The notes beneath the pieces were generated by a model, which had not been told where the DNA came from, did no database searches, and worked only from the letters and a program-made list of their open reading frames with translations. Source: Brevibacterium epidermidis NBRC 14811 (GTDB lineage Bacteria; Actinomycetota; Actinomycetes; Actinomycetales; Brevibacteriaceae). Taken from it: a stretch of DNA of 64,000 nt. The translations under genes were made by a program, and so were the position numbers. Positions 24,570 through 33,408 of this stretch are shown here, in pieces; position 1 is the first letter of the stretch; every line of letters begins with the position of its first letter. The DNA lies in the NCBI RefSeq assembly GCF_001570805.1, contig NZ_BCSJ01000018.1:211292-275291 (forward strand). Direction: 5' to 3'.

Positions 24570-27500
24570 TTGCTGCACACCGAAACCGACCTCGCCACGC
24601 TCACTGCCCAGTCGATCGACACCGCCCGCCGGTGGCTGCGAGTGTCGACGTCGATGACCACGGCGAAGAACCCCGCGGCCGAACGCCTCTCCGCCGTCCT
24701 CTCCGACGACAACGGGCTCGACTTCACCGTCGGATTCGTCGATCGGGTCGTGCGCACCGATGATGTCCACGCCGCCGCCGACGCGCTGACCGAGGTCGGC
24801 AAGCTCGCCCCCGAAACGATGTCCTACCTCGACCGCGCACAGATCAAGGCCGGCGCCGCGCTGGCCAAGATCGCCCCGCAGGTCGTCGTCCCCGCCGCCC
24901 GCACTCGCCTGCGTCAGATGGTCGGTCACATGGTCGTCGACGCCCGCGACAAGCAGTTCGGCAAGACCGTGGCCGCACTCACCGCCGACGGTCACCGGCT
25001 CAACATCAACCTCCTCGGCGAGGCCGTGCTCGGTGACGGCGAAGCCGACAACCACCTGGAGCAGACCCACCGGCTGCTCGCCCGCGACGATGTCGACTAC
25101 GTTTCGGTGAAGGTCTCCTCCGTGGCCTCGCAGATCTCGATGTGGGCCTTCGACGAGACCGTCGACTATGTCGTCGACCGCCTCCGCCCGCTCTACCAGC
25201 AGGCCGCGAAAGCCCCGACCGGCGCGAAGTTCGTCAACCTCGACATGGAGGAGTACCAGGACCTCGAGCTGACGATCGCCGTGTTCACGCGCCTGCTCTC
25301 CGAACCGGAGTTCAAGGATCTCGAGGCCGGAATCGTCATCCAGGCCTACCAGCCCGATGCGCTCGGCGCGGTGCAGCGGCTGAGCGAATTCGCTTCCCGC
25401 CGCGTCGAGAACGGCGGGGTCGGGATCAAGGTCCGCCTCGTCAAGGGCGCGAACCTGGCGATGGAGACCGTGCATGCCGAGATCGCAGGCTGGCCTGCGA
25501 CAACGTGCAATTCGAAGCAGTCCACGGACGCGAACTACAAGCGGGTCCTGCACTGGCTGTTCACCCCGGAGCGGATGAAGGGCCTGCGCATCGGCGTGGC
25601 CGGGCACAACCTCTTCGACATCGCCTTCGCCCACCACCTCTCCGTCGAGCGCTCGGTGACCGACCGCGTCGAGTTCGAGATGCTCCAAGGCATGGCCAGC
25701 GAGCAGGCTGCGGCCGTGACCGAGGACGTCGGAGACCTCCTCCTCTACGTTCCCGCCGTGCACCCGAAGGAGTTCGACGTCGCGATCTCCTACCTGGTGC
25801 GCAGGCTCGAGGAGAACTCGGCGTCGGAGAACTTCATGTCCGGAATCTTTGACCTCGCCAACGGCAATGACGTGTTCAAGCGCGAAGCCGACCGGTTCAC
25901 CGCATCCGTCAACCAGCTCGAATCGATCCTCGAGACCGAGGGTGAGACCGCACCGGCCCCGAACCGCCACCAGAATCGGTCGACCGAAACTCTCGGTGAG
26001 ACCGTGGTGCCGACCCAGTTCTTCAACGAGCCCGACACCGACCCGGCCCTTCCGGCCAACCAGGAATGGGTGCGCAGGATCATCGCCGAGGCGACCGCCC
26101 CCGGATATCTCGATGACCGTCCGAATGCGCCCAAGGTCGGTTCCACGGACGAGCTCGATGAGATGATCGCCCGCGGTCGCGCCGCCGCTGCGGATTGGCG
26201 GGCCCTCGGTGCTGCCGGTCGAGCCGAGATCCTCCACCGAGCCGCGGATATCTTCGCGGCCCGTCGCGGCGAGTTCATCGCCGTCGAGGCCGCCGAGGTC
26301 GGCAAGATGCCGTCGCAGTCCGACCCCGAGGTGTCCGAGGCCATCGACTTCATCCGCTACTACGCGCTGAATTCGCTCGAGCTCGAGGAGCTCGAGGGCG
26401 CGGAGTTCACCCCGGACGAGATGGTCGTCATCACTCCCCCGTGGAACTTCCCCGTGGCGATTCCCACCGGCGGCACCGTTGCGGCTCTCGCTGCCGGATC
26501 CGCAGTCATCCACAAGCCTTCGAAGCCGACGCCGCACTGTTCGGCGCTCATCATCGACTGCCTGTGGCAGGCCGGAGTGCCCAAGGACGTGCTGCAGCTG
26601 TGCGCACCGATCGAACGGGAGCTCGGCCAGCACCTCGTGTCACATCCCGATGTCGACCGGGTCATCCTCACGGGTGCGTCCGAGACCGCGGCGATGTTCA
26701 AGTCCTTCCGTCCCGAACTCCACGTCAATGCCGAGACCTCGGGCAAGAACGCCCTGGTCATCACCCCGGCGGCGGACCGGGACCTCGCCATGGCCGACCT
26801 CGTGTATTCGGCCTTCGGCCATGCCGGACAGAAGTGTTCGGCCGCCTCGTTGGGGATCATGGTCGGATCGACCTACGATTCTGAGCGCTACCGTCGCCAG
26901 CTCATCGATGCCGCCTCGTCGATGGTCGTCGATTGGCCGTCGAACCTCGCATCGACCATGGGCCCGCTGACGGAGGACCCCTCGGACAAGCTGCGTCGGG
27001 CGCTGACGTCGCTCGAACCCGGCGAATCCTGGCTGCTCGAGCCCAAGCAGCTCGATGATTCGGGTCGTCTGTGGAGCCCTGGTATCAAGGACGGGGTCAA
27101 GCCCGGTTCGTTCTTCCACCTCACCGAAGTCTTCGGTCCGGTGCTCGGTCTCATGCATGCGAAAGACCTCGATGAGGCCATCGAGTTCCAGAATGCCGTG
27201 GACTTCGGTCTCACCGGCGGCATCCATTCCCTCGACCCCGAGGAGGTCGCCACCTGGCTCGATCGCGTCGAGGTCGGCAACGCCTACGTGAACCGCGGTA
27301 TCACCGGTGCGATCGTGCGTCGTCAGTCCTTCGGCGGTTGGAAGCAGTCCTCTGTCGGACTGGGGTCGAAGGCCGGCGGCCCGAACTACCTCATGCTCTT
27401 CGGCCACTACGCCGATGCAGGCAACCAGGATCTCGAGGCGGCCAAGGCCGATGACAAGCGCTGGTTCGAGGCCGAATTCGGTGCGGCGAAGGACCACACG

Positions 27501-27977
27501 GGACTGCGCGCGGAGGCGAACATCTTCCGCTACCGACCCCGCCCGGTGACCCTGCGCGTCACCGCCGAGGCGAGCCTGTTCGACCTCGAACGCTCCCTGC
27601 ACGCAGCCCGCACGGTGGACTCGCCGGTGCAGCTGTCCGTGGCCGAGGATGTGCCCGCAGAAGTGAAGATCGCCGTGACGAATGCCGGTGTTCCCGCCCG
27701 CACCGAGACTGCCGCCGAGTTCGCCGAGATGGTCGGCCAGGGTCGCTACGACGACACCGTGGGGGCTCGCATCCGCGTGCTCGGTCGGTTCGAGGACGAG
27801 CTGCTGGCCGCAGCCGCGCCTCGCCCGGAGGTCGCGATCATCGATGAGCCGGTGACCACATCGGGACGTGTGGAGCTGCGCTACTACGTGCAGGAGCAGG
27901 CGGTGTCGATGACCTTGCACCGCTTCGGCAACCCGAGCCGCGACTTCCACGAGCTCGCCGCCACCCTCACCTCCTAA
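24570..27977 (+). CDS. putA: bifunctional proline dehydrogenase / 1-pyrroline-5-carboxylate dehydrogenase
   Basis: Oxidises proline to glutamate in two steps, FAD- then NAD-dependent. 1135 residues. The N-terminal PRODH barrel (~80-450) has YVSVKVSSVAS, FVNLDMEEYQDL, VIQAYQPDA and VRLVKGANLAMET. The P5CDH domain (~500-990) has PPWNFPVAIPTGG, the Glu of NAETSGKN and the catalytic C756 (HAGQKCSAAS). The C-terminal ~130 residues match the extra domain of long actinobacterial PutA. There is no ribbon-helix-helix domain at the N-terminus, so it is not a self-regulating PutA. The TTG at 24570 was chosen because AAGGAG lies 6 nt upstream; GTG at 24534 is the alternative. Confidence 0.95.
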   Translation: MLHTETDLATLTAQSIDTARRWLRVSTSMTTAKNPAAERLSAVLSDDNGLDFTVGFVDRVVRTDDVHAAADALTEVGKLAPETMSYLDRAQIKAGAALAKIAPQVVVPAARTRLRQMVGHMVVDARDKQFGKTVAALTADGHRLNINLLGEAVLGDGEADNHLEQTHRLLARDDVDYVSVKVSSVASQISMWAFDETVDYVVDRLRPLYQQAAKAPTGAKFVNLDMEEYQDLELTIAVFTRLLSEPEFKDLEAGIVIQAYQPDALGAVQRLSEFASRRVENGGVGIKVRLVKGANLAMETVHAEIAGWPATTCNSKQSTDANYKRVLHWLFTPERMKGLRIGVAGHNLFDIAFAHHLSVERSVTDRVEFEMLQGMASEQAAAVTEDVGDLLLYVPAVHPKEFDVAISYLVRRLEENSASENFMSGIFDLANGNDVFKREADRFTASVNQLESILETEGETAPAPNRHQNRSTETLGETVVPTQFFNEPDTDPALPANQEWVRRIIAEATAPGYLDDRPNAPKVGSTDELDEMIARGRAAAADWRALGAAGRAEILHRAADIFAARRGEFIAVEAAEVGKMPSQSDPEVSEAIDFIRYYALNSLELEELEGAEFTPDEMVVITPPWNFPVAIPTGGTVAALAAGSAVIHKPSKPTPHCSALIIDCLWQAGVPKDVLQLCAPIERELGQHLVSHPDVDRVILTGASETAAMFKSFRPELHVNAETSGKNALVITPAADRDLAMADLVYSAFGHAGQKCSAASLGIMVGSTYDSERYRRQLIDAASSMVVDWPSNLASTMGPLTEDPSDKLRRALTSLEPGESWLLEPKQLDDSGRLWSPGIKDGVKPGSFFHLTEVFGPVLGLMHAKDLDEAIEFQNAVDFGLTGGIHSLDPEEVATWLDRVEVGNAYVNRGITGAIVRRQSFGGWKQSSVGLGSKAGGPNYLMLFGHYADAGNQDLEAAKADDKRWFEAEFGAAKDHTGLRAEANIFRYRPRPVTLRVTAEASLFDLERSLHAARTVDSPVQLSVAEDVPAEVKIAVTNAGVPARTETAAEFAEMVGQGRYDDTVGARIRVLGRFEDELLAAAAPRPEVAIIDEPVTTSGRVELRYYVQEQAVSMTLHRFGNPSRDFHELAATLTS

Positions 27978-27980
27978 TTG

Positions 27981-28036
27981 CTACCTGACGGCGGCCCAGC
28001 AACCTCGCGCGAGGTTGCCGGGCCGCCGTCAGGTAG
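27981..28036. repeat. 56-bp near-perfect palindrome after putA
   Basis: Two 28-nt arms starting CTACCTGACGGCGGCCC are complementary except for one A-C mismatch, with the centre CTCGCGCGAG. It begins 3 nt after the putA stop. It could serve as a terminator, but it is much longer than the other hairpins here and has no U-tract, so a dispersed palindromic element is an alternative. Confidence 0.8.
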
Positions 28037-28219
28037 TTCTGGGGCAGGGCGGGTTGTGTAGGATGAGTGCCACCCGTGGCACTCAGTGGACTGTTCGTCT
28101 GTTCACAAGTTGTTCACATCTTCGCCGCTGTCGTCGATGAGTGAGCCGCTAGGGTGCAAGGGACTGCGCACGTGGATCCTCACGATGTGCACAGCTGCTC
28201 ATCCGCCCGAAAGGCTCCC

Positions 28220-30925
28220 ATGAAAGTCACGACAACTCTCTCCTCCGCCGCGGCGCTCAGCCTCGTCGCGGGCCTGTCACTCTCCCTGTCGCCTGCGGTC
28301 GCTGCAGACGTCGCGGACGGTGACGTCAACATCTCCGAGATCGCCTACACCCCCGAGACCGATTTCATCGAGATCGCCGCCGACCCCGGCACCGATATCT
28401 CCGGATGGACCTTCGGTTCGGTGACACGCGGCGGCAGCGTCCAGGCGCAGCAGAACACCGTCACCGTGCCCGAGGACACGACGGTCGGCGATTCCGGTGC
28501 CGTCGCGATCGACGTGCCGATCACGAACTCCGTCAAGGCCGGTTCAGCCGCCGACGGCGAGTACGGCTCGAGCGCCTTCGTCATCGACGACGACGGCGAG
28601 CTGGTCGACTTCCAGCAGATCGGCGGCGTCGTCGACGGCAAGGGCGTCACCGGCACGAAGAACACCTTCACCCCCGCACCCGTCATCGGCCAGGAGGCCG
28701 AACCGACCGGCGCGACTGCCGCAGGCGGCCAGTCGATCCAGCTCACCGGCGATGCGTGGAAATCGGCGGTCCCCACCCCGAACGCCCTGCCAGACAGCAG
28801 TGACGACGGAGACGACGATGGCGACGACGATGGCGACGACGGCGAATCTCCCGATGGCGTCACGCCGATCGCCGACATCCAGGGCACGGGCGACGCCAGC
28901 CCCATCCAAGGCAAGACCGTGACCACCCGCGGTGTCGTCACCGCCGCCTACCCCGAAGGCGGGCTGAACGGCTACTACATCCAGACCCCAGGCACCGGTG
29001 GAGCCGACGCCGCAGATGACACCGCTTCCGACGGCATCTTCGTCTACTCCCCCGACACCGTGGCCGATGTCAGCATCGACGACCACGTCGAGGTCACCGG
29101 CACCGTGTCCGAACACTACGGCCAGTCCCAGATCTCCGTGTCAGCGAGCGGACTGAGCGACGTCGACGAACCCGCCGCGGCCGTCAAACCCATCGAAGAC
29201 GCCTTCCCCGCCGGGAACGAGAAGCGCGAATCCCTCGAAGGCATGCTCCTGCAGCCGAGCGAATCGCTGACCGTCGCCGACAACTACAACACGAACACCT
29301 ACGGTGAGGTGGTCCTCGCAACCGGTGAAGGCACCCTCGACCAGCCCACCGACGTCCACCGCCCCGCCACCCCCGAGGCGAAGGCCCTGGAAGCCGAGAA
29401 CCTCGAACGGGAAGTCGTCCTCGATGACGGCGCCACGGTGAACTTCCTCAAGACCGATAAGGACGTCCCCCTGCCCTACCTCAGCCAGGACGAACCCGTC
29501 CGCGTCGGCGCGCAGGCGAACTTCACCTCCCCGGTGGTGCTCGGCTTCGATCACGAGAAGTGGCGGTTCCAGCCGACGACCCGCCTGACCGGGGACAACG
29601 CCGAGGCGGTGCAACCGACCAGCTTCACCGACACCCGCACCGAGGCCCCCGAGGCCGTGGGCGGACAGGTCAGCCTCGCGAGCTTCAACGTGCTCAACTA
29701 CTTCACCACCACCGGTGACCAGCTGGACGGCTGCCAGTACTACGACGACCGCGAAGGCAACCACATCACCGTCCGCGGCGGCTGCGATGCCCGCGGTGCC
29801 GCGAACGCGGAGAGCCTCAAGCGGCAGGAGACGAAGATCGTCACCGCGATCAACAAGCTCGACGCATCGGTGGTCTCGCTCATGGAGATCGAGAACTCCG
29901 CCGCCTTCGGCAAGGACCGCGACGACGCGCTGGCGACCTTGGTCAAGCGCCTCAACGAGGCGGCCGGAGCCGAGAAATGGGACTTCGTCGAATCCCCCGA
30001 CGCCGTTCCGGCTGATGAGGACGTCATCCGCACGGCCCTGATCTATCAACCCGCCGAGGTGGCCCCGCAGAACGAGTCCACGATCCTTGATGATCAGGAT
30101 GCGTTCTCCAATGCCCGCGAACCCCTGTCTCAGGCGTTCGCCCCGAAGGACGGCTCCGGTGAGGTCGAGAAGGACAAGACCTTCGTGACGATCTCCAACC
30201 ACTTCAAGTCCAAGGGATCGGGTTCAGGTCCGGGCAATGAGGACTCCGGTGATGGTCAGGGCGCGTCGAACGCCGATCGTGTGAAGCAGGCTGAAGCGCT
30301 CGTCGGCTTCGCCGGTGACCAGCAGGAGGCGGCCGACAGCGAACTGGTCTACCTCCTCGGTGACTTCAACTCCTACACTCAGGAGGACCCGATGCAGGTC
30401 TTCTTTGAGGCCGGGTACAAGGACATCGCGGCGGAGAAGACGGACGAATCCACCTACGTCTATGGTTCGCGCACCGGCAGCCTCGACCACGTCCTCGCTC
30501 TCGACGCCTCGGACGCAGGCGATGGGCCGACGGCCTTCGGCTCTGTCACCGGGGCCGATGTCTGGAACATCAACTCGGTCGAGTCCCTGGCACTCGAGTA
30601 CAGCCGGTTCAACTACAACGTCGCCGATCTCTTCGCTCCGGACCAGTTCCGGGCCTCCGACCATGATCCGGTCGTCGTCGGCCTCTTCGACGAAACGGAC
30701 GAAGGCGGCGACGATGACAGCGGAGCCGATGGATCCGATGAGTCGAACGACGATGCCGACGGTGCGGACAACGCCGACGGCTCAAGCGACCACCCCGGCG
30801 GAAAGAACGCGGGGAAGAACGGCGGCAAGAACGGCGGCAAGAACGGCAATCATTGGGGCAGCCGCGACGGTGATCACCCTGGAGGCAAGAACGCCGGGAA
30901 GAACGGTCGCCACAACGGTTGGTGA
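28220..30925 (+). CDS. secreted ExeM/NucH-type extracellular nuclease
   Basis: 901 residues. A signal peptide ends near AVAAD (residue ~31). A lamin-tail-like domain follows (INISEIAYTP-type start, about residues 35-190), then an Asp/Gly-rich linker, an OB-fold region (GYYIQTPGTGG, DHVEVTGTVSEHYGQSQ) and the EEP nuclease domain (ASFNVLNYF, VSLMEIENS, SNHFKSKGSG, YLLGDFNSY, RASDHDPVVVGL). Secreted enzymes of this type degrade extracellular DNA, as in Shewanella ExeM. The tail is acidic (Asp/Ser-rich) and then strongly basic, with repeated GGKN and GKN units. The ATG at 28220 follows GAAAGG and starts the signal peptide; upstream codons do not fit. No LPXTG or TM anchor is seen. Confidence 0.88.
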   Translation: MKVTTTLSSAAALSLVAGLSLSLSPAVAADVADGDVNISEIAYTPETDFIEIAADPGTDISGWTFGSVTRGGSVQAQQNTVTVPEDTTVGDSGAVAIDVPITNSVKAGSAADGEYGSSAFVIDDDGELVDFQQIGGVVDGKGVTGTKNTFTPAPVIGQEAEPTGATAAGGQSIQLTGDAWKSAVPTPNALPDSSDDGDDDGDDDGDDGESPDGVTPIADIQGTGDASPIQGKTVTTRGVVTAAYPEGGLNGYYIQTPGTGGADAADDTASDGIFVYSPDTVADVSIDDHVEVTGTVSEHYGQSQISVSASGLSDVDEPAAAVKPIEDAFPAGNEKRESLEGMLLQPSESLTVADNYNTNTYGEVVLATGEGTLDQPTDVHRPATPEAKALEAENLEREVVLDDGATVNFLKTDKDVPLPYLSQDEPVRVGAQANFTSPVVLGFDHEKWRFQPTTRLTGDNAEAVQPTSFTDTRTEAPEAVGGQVSLASFNVLNYFTTTGDQLDGCQYYDDREGNHITVRGGCDARGAANAESLKRQETKIVTAINKLDASVVSLMEIENSAAFGKDRDDALATLVKRLNEAAGAEKWDFVESPDAVPADEDVIRTALIYQPAEVAPQNESTILDDQDAFSNAREPLSQAFAPKDGSGEVEKDKTFVTISNHFKSKGSGSGPGNEDSGDGQGASNADRVKQAEALVGFAGDQQEAADSELVYLLGDFNSYTQEDPMQVFFEAGYKDIAAEKTDESTYVYGSRTGSLDHVLALDASDAGDGPTAFGSVTGADVWNINSVESLALEYSRFNYNVADLFAPDQFRASDHDPVVVGLFDETDEGGDDDSGADGSDESNDDADGADNADGSSDHPGGKNAGKNGGKNGGKNGNHWGSRDGDHPGGKNAGKNGRHNGW

Positions 30926-30928
30926 CAC

Positions 30929-32095
30929 CTAGTCGGTGACGGCCACCTGCCCCCGCATGAGCACTCGTGCCGTGCGAAAGAGGGAGGTGGCCGTCACCGT
31001 GTCCGCGTCGAAGACGGCACCGGCCGTGACGACGCCCGAAGGGGTGGCCAGCCGCACTTCCGGCCCGACATTTTTGTCTTCGTACCCGGTGTCGGACCCG
31101 GGCCTGGAGCGTCGGATGATGCGGTTGATGATCGTGTCCGGGATCTGCGCGGCCGCGGCCAGGCACATGGCTCCGGTTCCGGGCACGGCTTTATGCGTCT
31201 GACCCATGGAGATCATCCGCACGAGCAGGTCGGTCTCCTCGACGGCCAGGGTCGTTCCGTCGAGCAATCGGGTGGGCTGTGGGGCGGCGACCACGGCGAC
31301 CTTCGGCACGACGTCCGGCGCTTCCTCCGGTGACTCACACAGCCCCATCCGCACAGCGGCGTTGCGGCGCAGCTTCGCGATCATGCCCATCGCGTGCTTG
31401 TTCGCGTCGATCTCCTCCGGAGATTCGGTGCCCTTGAGTCCGATCGCAGCACCCGGGACGATGACGACGGGCAGGGTGGCGTCGACGAGGCTGACCTCGA
31501 ACATCGCCCCACCGGCAGTGATGGACTCGGCTGCCTTCCCCGTCGGCAGGAGTCCGGCGGTGCGGCTGCCGGCCGGGTCGGGGTAGATGAGTTCGAGCGG
31601 TGCGCCCGTTCCGCTGACTCCGGGCAGCACCAGATCTCCCGTAACGTCGGCCTGCCCATCGACGACGCCGAGGCCGACGTCGACGAGTTTCTGCGTGTTC
31701 GTATTGAACAGCCGGAAGACATTCCATCCGTCGGCTGCGGTGATCAGACCCTCTGACAGCGCGAAGGGCACGACCCCGGACGACAGATTTCCGCAGTTGC
31801 CGGAATAGTCGACGGCCGCCTCGGTGACGGAGACCTGACCGAACGTGTAGTCGAGGTCGACCCCGTCCCTCGCCGAGGCGGCCACGACGACGATCTTCGA
31901 CAGCGAGGAGATTCCCCCGCCCATTCCGTCGAGCTGACGGCCGAACGGATCGGGCGAGCCCATCGCCTGGCAGAAGATCGTGTCCCACTCCGCCGTGTCC
32001 CCGTCCGCGTTGAGCGACGGCAGCGCGGATTCGCTGAAGAACAGTCCCTTGCTTGTGCCGCCGCGAACGAACGTGGCATCGACCCACCGAGTCAT
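30929..32095 (-). CDS. PrpF-family isomerase (2-methylaconitate / 4-oxalomesaconate isomerase-like)
   Basis: 388 residues of the diaminopimelate-epimerase-like PrpF fold: FVRGGTSKGLFF, MGGGISSLSKIVVV, VDYSGNCGNLSSGV (catalytic-loop Cys), and QTHKAVPGTGAMCLAAAA. Known members isomerise methylaconitate, 4-oxalomesaconate or related unsaturated di/tricarboxylates. The substrate here is unknown. It follows the AAHS transporter by 4 nt, and the ALDH lies beyond that. The ATG at 32095 was chosen from family start similarity; TACGCT lies 6 nt upstream, so a private leaderless promoter inside the transporter's 3' end is possible. Confidence 0.85.
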   Translation of the reverse strand: MTRWVDATFVRGGTSKGLFFSESALPSLNADGDTAEWDTIFCQAMGSPDPFGRQLDGMGGGISSLSKIVVVAASARDGVDLDYTFGQVSVTEAAVDYSGNCGNLSSGVVPFALSEGLITAADGWNVFRLFNTNTQKLVDVGLGVVDGQADVTGDLVLPGVSGTGAPLELIYPDPAGSRTAGLLPTGKAAESITAGGAMFEVSLVDATLPVVIVPGAAIGLKGTESPEEIDANKHAMGMIAKLRRNAAVRMGLCESPEEAPDVVPKVAVVAAPQPTRLLDGTTLAVEETDLLVRMISMGQTHKAVPGTGAMCLAAAAQIPDTIINRIIRRSRPGSDTGYEDKNVGPEVRLATPSGVVTAGAVFDADTVTATSLFRTARVLMRGQVAVTD

Positions 32096-32099
32096 GCTT

Positions 32100-33380
32100 T
32101 CAGCGTAGCGACTTCGGCACGATCGCCATGGCAGCGAACCCGAGCACGGCGACGACAGCGAAGAGATAGAAGCCCCACGGATAGGCGATGCCCGCGGTGA
32201 CGAGGGCGCCGGTGATGAACGGACCGACGATGGCACCGATCCGACCGATGCCCGAAGCCATGCCCAGCGCGGTGCCGCGGGCCTGAGCCGGGTAGATGGC
32301 CGAGACGAAGGCGTAGACGAGCACCTGGGCGGAGAAGACGAAGACTCCGGTGATGAACACCGCGATGTTGAGCAGCACCTGGCTGGTCATCGGAATCGAC
32401 AGTGCGGCGAGGAAGATCGCTGCGAGGACGAACCACATGAGCACGATCTTCTTCGTCCCGTGCTTGTCGGCCAGCCAGCCGGCCAGGACGAGCCCGACGA
32501 CGGCACCGATGTTCATGACGAAGAGCATGACCAGAGAATCCGAGACCTCGTAGCCGGCGTCGGCCATGATCTTCGGCAGCCAGGTGTTGAGTCCGTAGAC
32601 CAACAGGAGTCCCATGAAGCTCGCTGCCCACACGCCGATGGTCACCAGGGCCAGCTTGCCCTCGAAGAGCCCCGCCATTCCTGTCTTCGCCTGCGCGTCG
32701 ACGGTGCCGGACGGATCAGCAGCGTCGACATCCACCGCCTGCGCGGCAGCGGGGTTGCGTTTGAGTTCCTGAGCGATGAGGAAGACCTCGGATTCGGGCA
32801 GCTTCCAGATCAGGAGGGGCACCATGACGAGGCCGGCGATTCCGCCGGCGAGGAAGAGCAGGTGCCAATTGTGGGAGTAAACGACGGCGAGCAGGGAGAT
32901 CGCGACGGCGCCGGCATGGTAGCCGGTCATCGTCAGCGTCGTGGCCTTTCCGGTCTTACCCGACTTGTTGTACTCGCTGATGTAGGCGAGCGCGCTGGGC
33001 ATCACGGCACCGAGGAACAGTCCGGCAATGAACCGGTAGGTGGTGAACAGTGCGACGTTCGGAGCGAACGCGACGAGCAGAGTGAAGACGCTGAAGCCGA
33101 TGACGCAGCCGATGATCGCCCACCGTCGTCCGATCCGGTCGACGACGGGGCCGACGGATACAGCGCCGAGGCCGACGCCCACGAGGCTGAGCGTGGCCAC
33201 CATCGTGGCCGCCTCGGGGGTGAATCCGAGGGCCTCGGTGGCCAGCAGCTCGGGGATGACCGCGCCGAGGACGACGAGGTCGAAGCCTTCCAAAGCGACG
33301 GCCAGCCAGCACAGGACGGCCGGCCAGCGGCCCGCCGAGGCGGAACCGGTCGCGGATGCGGATGGGGCGGTTGCGGACAT
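32100..33380 (-). CDS. AAHS-family aromatic acid:H+ symporter (MFS)
   Basis: 426 residues with 12 membrane segments. AAHS signatures are ALEGFDLVVLGAVIPEL in TM1, GPVVDRIGRRWAI in the loop 2-3 motif, and GLFLGAVMPSALAYISEY. Relatives (PcaK, BenK) import 4-hydroxybenzoate, protocatechuate or benzoate. The position between an aldehyde dehydrogenase and a PrpF-like isomerase, and the promoter motif shared with pobA, suggest 4-hydroxybenzoate or a related acid. GGAGA precedes the ATG. Confidence 0.88.
   Translation of the reverse strand: MSATAPSASATGSASAGRWPAVLCWLAVALEGFDLVVLGAVIPELLATEALGFTPEAATMVATLSLVGVGLGAVSVGPVVDRIGRRWAIIGCVIGFSVFTLLVAFAPNVALFTTYRFIAGLFLGAVMPSALAYISEYNKSGKTGKATTLTMTGYHAGAVAISLLAVVYSHNWHLLFLAGGIAGLVMVPLLIWKLPESEVFLIAQELKRNPAAAQAVDVDAADPSGTVDAQAKTGMAGLFEGKLALVTIGVWAASFMGLLLVYGLNTWLPKIMADAGYEVSDSLVMLFVMNIGAVVGLVLAGWLADKHGTKKIVLMWFVLAAIFLAALSIPMTSQVLLNIAVFITGVFVFSAQVLVYAFVSAIYPAQARGTALGMASGIGRIGAIVGPFITGALVTAGIAYPWGFYLFAVVAVLGFAAMAIVPKSLR
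32102..32107 (-). promoter_or_regulatory. possible -10 box for PrpF-like gene
   Basis: On the minus strand TACGCT is followed by 6 nt and the ATG at 32095. It overlaps the end of the transporter coding sequence, so it could be coincidental. Confidence 0.3.
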
Positions 33381-33408
33381 CGGTGTCTCCGGTGTGTTGT
33401 CGTGCAGG

